From NCBI GenBank assembly GCA_013397935.1, contig VZRN01005622.1, positions 3,909,262 to 3,973,261 on the forward strand: DNA of 64,000 nucleotides. Reading direction: 5' to 3'. A program made the position numbers and the translations under genes. The notes under the pieces are model-generated. The model was not told the DNA's origin and ran no database searches. It worked only from the letters and a program-made list of their open reading frames with translations. The DNA is from Dasyornis broadbenti (taxonomy: Eukaryota > Chordata > Aves > Passeriformes > Dasyornithidae). Positions 60,887 to 64,000 of the stretch are shown piece after piece. The stretch's first letter is position 1. Each line of letters opens with the position of its first letter.

Positions 60887-63649
60887 AGCCCCAGTATTCA
60901 TAACTAGAAACTTGTGTTCAAAGGTTTTCCTGGAACTTATTGTACCAGAGCTACATCTTGAGGGATGCAGGGACACAGCCAGCAGTGGCATTTAATGAAT
61001 TAGTGGCTACAGGAAGTAGAGTATAACTGTATTACACTGGGCTAACCAAGCTGAACATATCCTTTTCATTAATTTACTGCGAGCTGAGGATATCTAGGGT
61101 AGGCAATAATAAATTGAACTTCAGATTTAGCTTCCTTTTACTGTAGTGGGTAGAGATACCTCTCAAACTTTGAAGTACAGTTTAGCAGGGATTACAGCAA
61201 GGGAAGGGGAATAATTGCACTGACTGAAAACATTACCATTTAAGCCTGTGTAGACAAACAGTTGTCATTCTGTGGCAGCAACCACTCACTAAAGCTTTAG
61301 TGAGTAGCCTAATTAGAAAGGCAACTCAGCCTTCAGTGAAATCCACTGGTTTCTCAGGTCTTATTTTGTTGAGAACTGGAGTAACATGGATCAATCTCCA
61401 TGACGGCAGAAAATGAAATCCTGAACCTCATTCTCCTACATGCCCAGACTGAAACTGGCCCTCAAGTATTTTTTCGTTGTTAGATCTTACAGTGAAAAAA
61501 TTGTGTGCGATACACCTGGTATTGATACTGACTTATGTGATATTTTAGCATGACACCAACTTTCATATTTATTCTTATGGTATAAATCTATTGACTGATA
61601 TAATAAGGATGAGCATTACTACAACCACTTAAGTTACTGTTGGGTCAGTTTGATTTCATCACCAGCTGCAATGCATATATACAATATAATTTATGCACTT
61701 GTTCTAGTTTCCTTTCTTTCTTCTCCTGAATTATTACTGAATGAGGTTTTTATCTATTTAATACCTGGAATAGAAGGTGTATTATTAAAATCTAGTACAG
61801 TGTTTGCTCTCTACCAAGTTCAGCACGCTTGTGGTAGCACTGGATTGTGTTGTAGCTAAGAAAGTCAGTTACAAAATCAGGGATAAAGAAGATTCAAGCA
61901 AATTAAGGCCCATTGCAGCTATTAAGACAATTTAGGATAGCATGAATTTGATTTGTATATCTATGCCAACAGGGAAACAGATTCAAGCTGTGGGGTCTAA
62001 TATTGAAGGCGATTACATAGATACAACAATTTCTTCAAACAACGTCTTTCAATTCTACGTCGATTCCCTCCCCCTCCACAGTTTTAAAAGTTCCTAGCAA
62101 AATATCCCTTTTTTCTTTCCTTAAGAAACGTTACAAAAGAAACATGTTGGAGTCCCTGGTGCATCTTCGTAGGCCAATTACATCTCTTTGGTTGTGTAAG
62201 TTCAGCGTTGCTGAGCAGCTCCTCCAGCCCTGGAGAGGAAGGGAGGCACCCAGGGTGTGTGTGATGGTCTGACAGAGGCTGTCCCCGTTCTCCTGCTGTT
62301 TCAGGAGTCCTGCTCACTCACAGGCCACATCTGCAGCTGCTGCTGGCTCTCTGCTGAGCAGCTGGCAGGCTCTTGGGAGGCACTGCAGAATCCACGGCGC
62401 TATATCCTGGGCAATTATCGTGTGGCGTGCTGCTGCAGGCTCTCTGACGCACCACACGGTAATTTGTGCTAACGAATGTCAGAACTGTAGATGCTCTGCT
62501 GCTGAGCAGTTTAGACCACATGGAGAGAATACCAGCAAATGGCATGTATTTGTCTCTCTTGACAACAAACAGTGTTGTAGTCTAACCTATACTTAGTATT
62601 TTTTTTTCCCCTAACTCCTGCATGGTGTGAAAGTTGTATTTAATCAGAAACACAGCTAAGGGAGGGCATCAAATTCCAGTCTGTGTAACATTCCATAGCA
62701 AGCTAGAATTCATTCTAACTCTTCATTCATTAGTTAAGAATCTAATTTGATAATTTCTGGGATAGAGTGTCCTTTTCCCCTCTGACAAGGGCAGACTAGG
62801 CGAAATTCAAACAATGTTGTGTAATGACAAATCCAATAATTAGTAAATAACAGGAATAATCAATATTGTTCAGACACCTTGTCTACAGGGTAATTGCAAA
62901 TCAGTACCTGTCTTTCTAACACTTCCCTGGTGTGCCATTGAAGGGTTTGCCAGCCTTGCTCTTTGTAAAGAAATCCTTCTGTGTAGAGGAATTTGTTAGC
63001 TATTGAGTATGAAAAGGTGTTTTCCATTACAGGTTTTAGTCAAAATCGAATTCATTCTTCTCTGCAAAAGCTTTCCCTCTTCAATCTTCAAGTGTTAATG
63101 GACTAGCTCGCATGGGTACATAAAAAGCAGTTTTTTAAAAAAAAAGCCTGTGTGGATGAGGCTTGGGTTTGCAACACAACATCTATACCATCACTGACTA
63201 TTTTAATTTGCAGACTTTAAAAAAAAAACCAAAACAAAAAGAATCCCTAAAAAATGACCTTACTGAAGAGATAAGGCAATAGGAGCTTCTCCACTGTCCA
63301 AAAGTTCAAGAAATGGAGGAGATAATGAATTACATATTTCATTAAGAATTCTACATTACAAAGAGGTTGCCTGTTAGCAATTTAAGAAACATAATCGCAG
63401 CATAAAAGTTTGGTTCACAATACTAAAATAAAAAGGTTGTTCCTTAATCCTCTTTTTAATTTAATATATTTTTTAGGAGTGTCAAGAAATTATTTCCAAT
63501 AAGAAACATAAACTAGAAGACATTTTCCAGTCATAACCACTTAGTACATGTTCATGCTGCTTCTTGCAGTTTGATCTACGTGGTCTGCCAGCATTGGCAT
63601 ATTGCAAGAGTAAGGTCTAATTCCAGAATGAATGAGAGTTGGAAAATAT
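60887..63649. other. Unique sequence, no gene recognised
   Basis: Includes a 22-base palindrome (61284-61305) and a GC-richer patch at 62140-62480 with short overlapping frames on both strands and no motif. A short A run lies near 63219-63228. Confidence 0.5.
61284..61305. repeat. 22-bp perfect palindrome
   Basis: Arms ACTCACTAAAG and CTTTAGTGAGT meet with no spacer. It is not a simple AT repeat, so chance occurrence in 64 kb is unlikely but not excluded. Confidence 0.9.
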
Positions 63650-63735
63650 TATTTCAGTTTTGCTGAAGGATACTTGACAGAGAGTGATGAAGTGACTTCC
63701 CAGAAATTCCCACCACAGAGCAGAACAGCAACCTG
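63650..63735 (+). mobile_element. Probable MIR SINE relic
   Basis: TATTTCAGTTTTGCTGAAGG (63649-63668), GACAGAGAGTGATGAAGTGA (63676-63695), CTTCCCAGAAATTCCCACCA (63696-63715), then CAGAGCAGAAC. This follows the order ATTTTACAGATGAGGAAACTG, CACAGAGAGGTTAAGTGA, CTTGCCCAAGGTCAC, GGCAGAGC of the MIR core with many changes. Weaker than the copy at 34818. Confidence 0.45.
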
Positions 63736-64000
63736 AGCTGCAATGGTAGGTTCATTCAATGTTAACTTTATAAAACATGTAAGTGTCCACCATCAAGTGC
63801 ACCTGAAAAGCCTGAGTGTTCATGATGATTGATTGCATCAAACTCTGCCTGCTGTGGTCACAGTGAACTTGTCTGATTTATATCACTTTAGGATCTGCTC
63901 CAAGTTCTAGGAAGTGTTTAGTAGAAACCTCGGCTTATAAACTTCATCACTTTTCTGAAGAAAACCATTGTGAAAGTCCTTTATGTGCCTATTTATCTGT
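63736..64000. other. Unique sequence to the window end
   Basis: Nothing recognised. Ordinary single-copy text. Confidence 0.5.

Noticed and set aside
1..64000. CRISPR arrays, operons, tRNA or rRNA genes, prokaryotic mobile elements
   Set aside because: I saw no spaced direct repeats, no cloverleaf with consensus A and B boxes, no rRNA text and no dense same-strand coding. The window is vertebrate nuclear DNA.

Overview
The window looks like an AT-rich, gene-poor stretch of a bird nuclear genome. The evidence is two CR1 LINE 3' ends of avian type, a third short CR1 fragment, two solo LTRs of an endogenous retrovirus family that I recognise from bird genomes, relics of the old amniote SINE MIR, and an otherwise low repeat load. 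Three N gaps (11161-11201, 23241-23269, 45284-45336) and one lone N (45733) mark it as a draft or scaffolded eukaryotic assembly. I cannot name the species. A songbird or other modern bird is the best guess.

I find no protein-coding gene that I can name. Open frames are short (172 codons at most), overlap on both strands, and show no family motif. Many are translations of A-, T- or C-rich simple sequence. The window is best read as intergenic or deep intronic DNA. The nearest thing to gene structure is a few segments flanked by strong splice signals: 2253-2341, 22074-22163 and 50411-50458 on the + strand, with weaker ones at 8625-8632 and 48759-48788 on the - strand. These are candidates only; RNA data would decide.

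Layout: 1-4.4 kb holds a strong exon-like segment and a pair of inverted SOX-OCT-like sites near 3.6-3.7 kb. A CR1 copy lies at 4.44-4.82 kb. A solo LTR (+ strand, with a T tract and gap in its 3' part) lies at 10.72-11.25 kb, followed by a small - strand CR1 piece. From 11.7 to 32.6 kb is mostly unique AT-rich sequence with a 43-base T run, a gapped A run and local GC-richer patches (14.8-15.4, 26.2-27.2, 31.0-31.7 kb). From 32.6 to 38 kb come an A/C-rich tract, a MIR relic, a second CR1 copy and a compound microsatellite with a palindromic core. From 38 to 58 kb is more unique sequence broken by A/C-rich or T/G-rich tracts and homopolymers. A second solo LTR (- strand, a different sublineage) lies at 58.26-58.81 kb, and a probable MIR relic lies near the right end.

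I looked for an undescribed system and did not find one. There is no CRISPR array, operon, bacterial cassette, toxin locus or intact mobile element. The items most worth a second look are the SOX-OCT-like pair, the splice-flanked segments, the recurring A/C-rich (T/G-rich) tracts that also host two of the three gaps, the two related but distinct LTR lineages, and a 14-bp inverted repeat with a 2-base spacer at 53079-53108.
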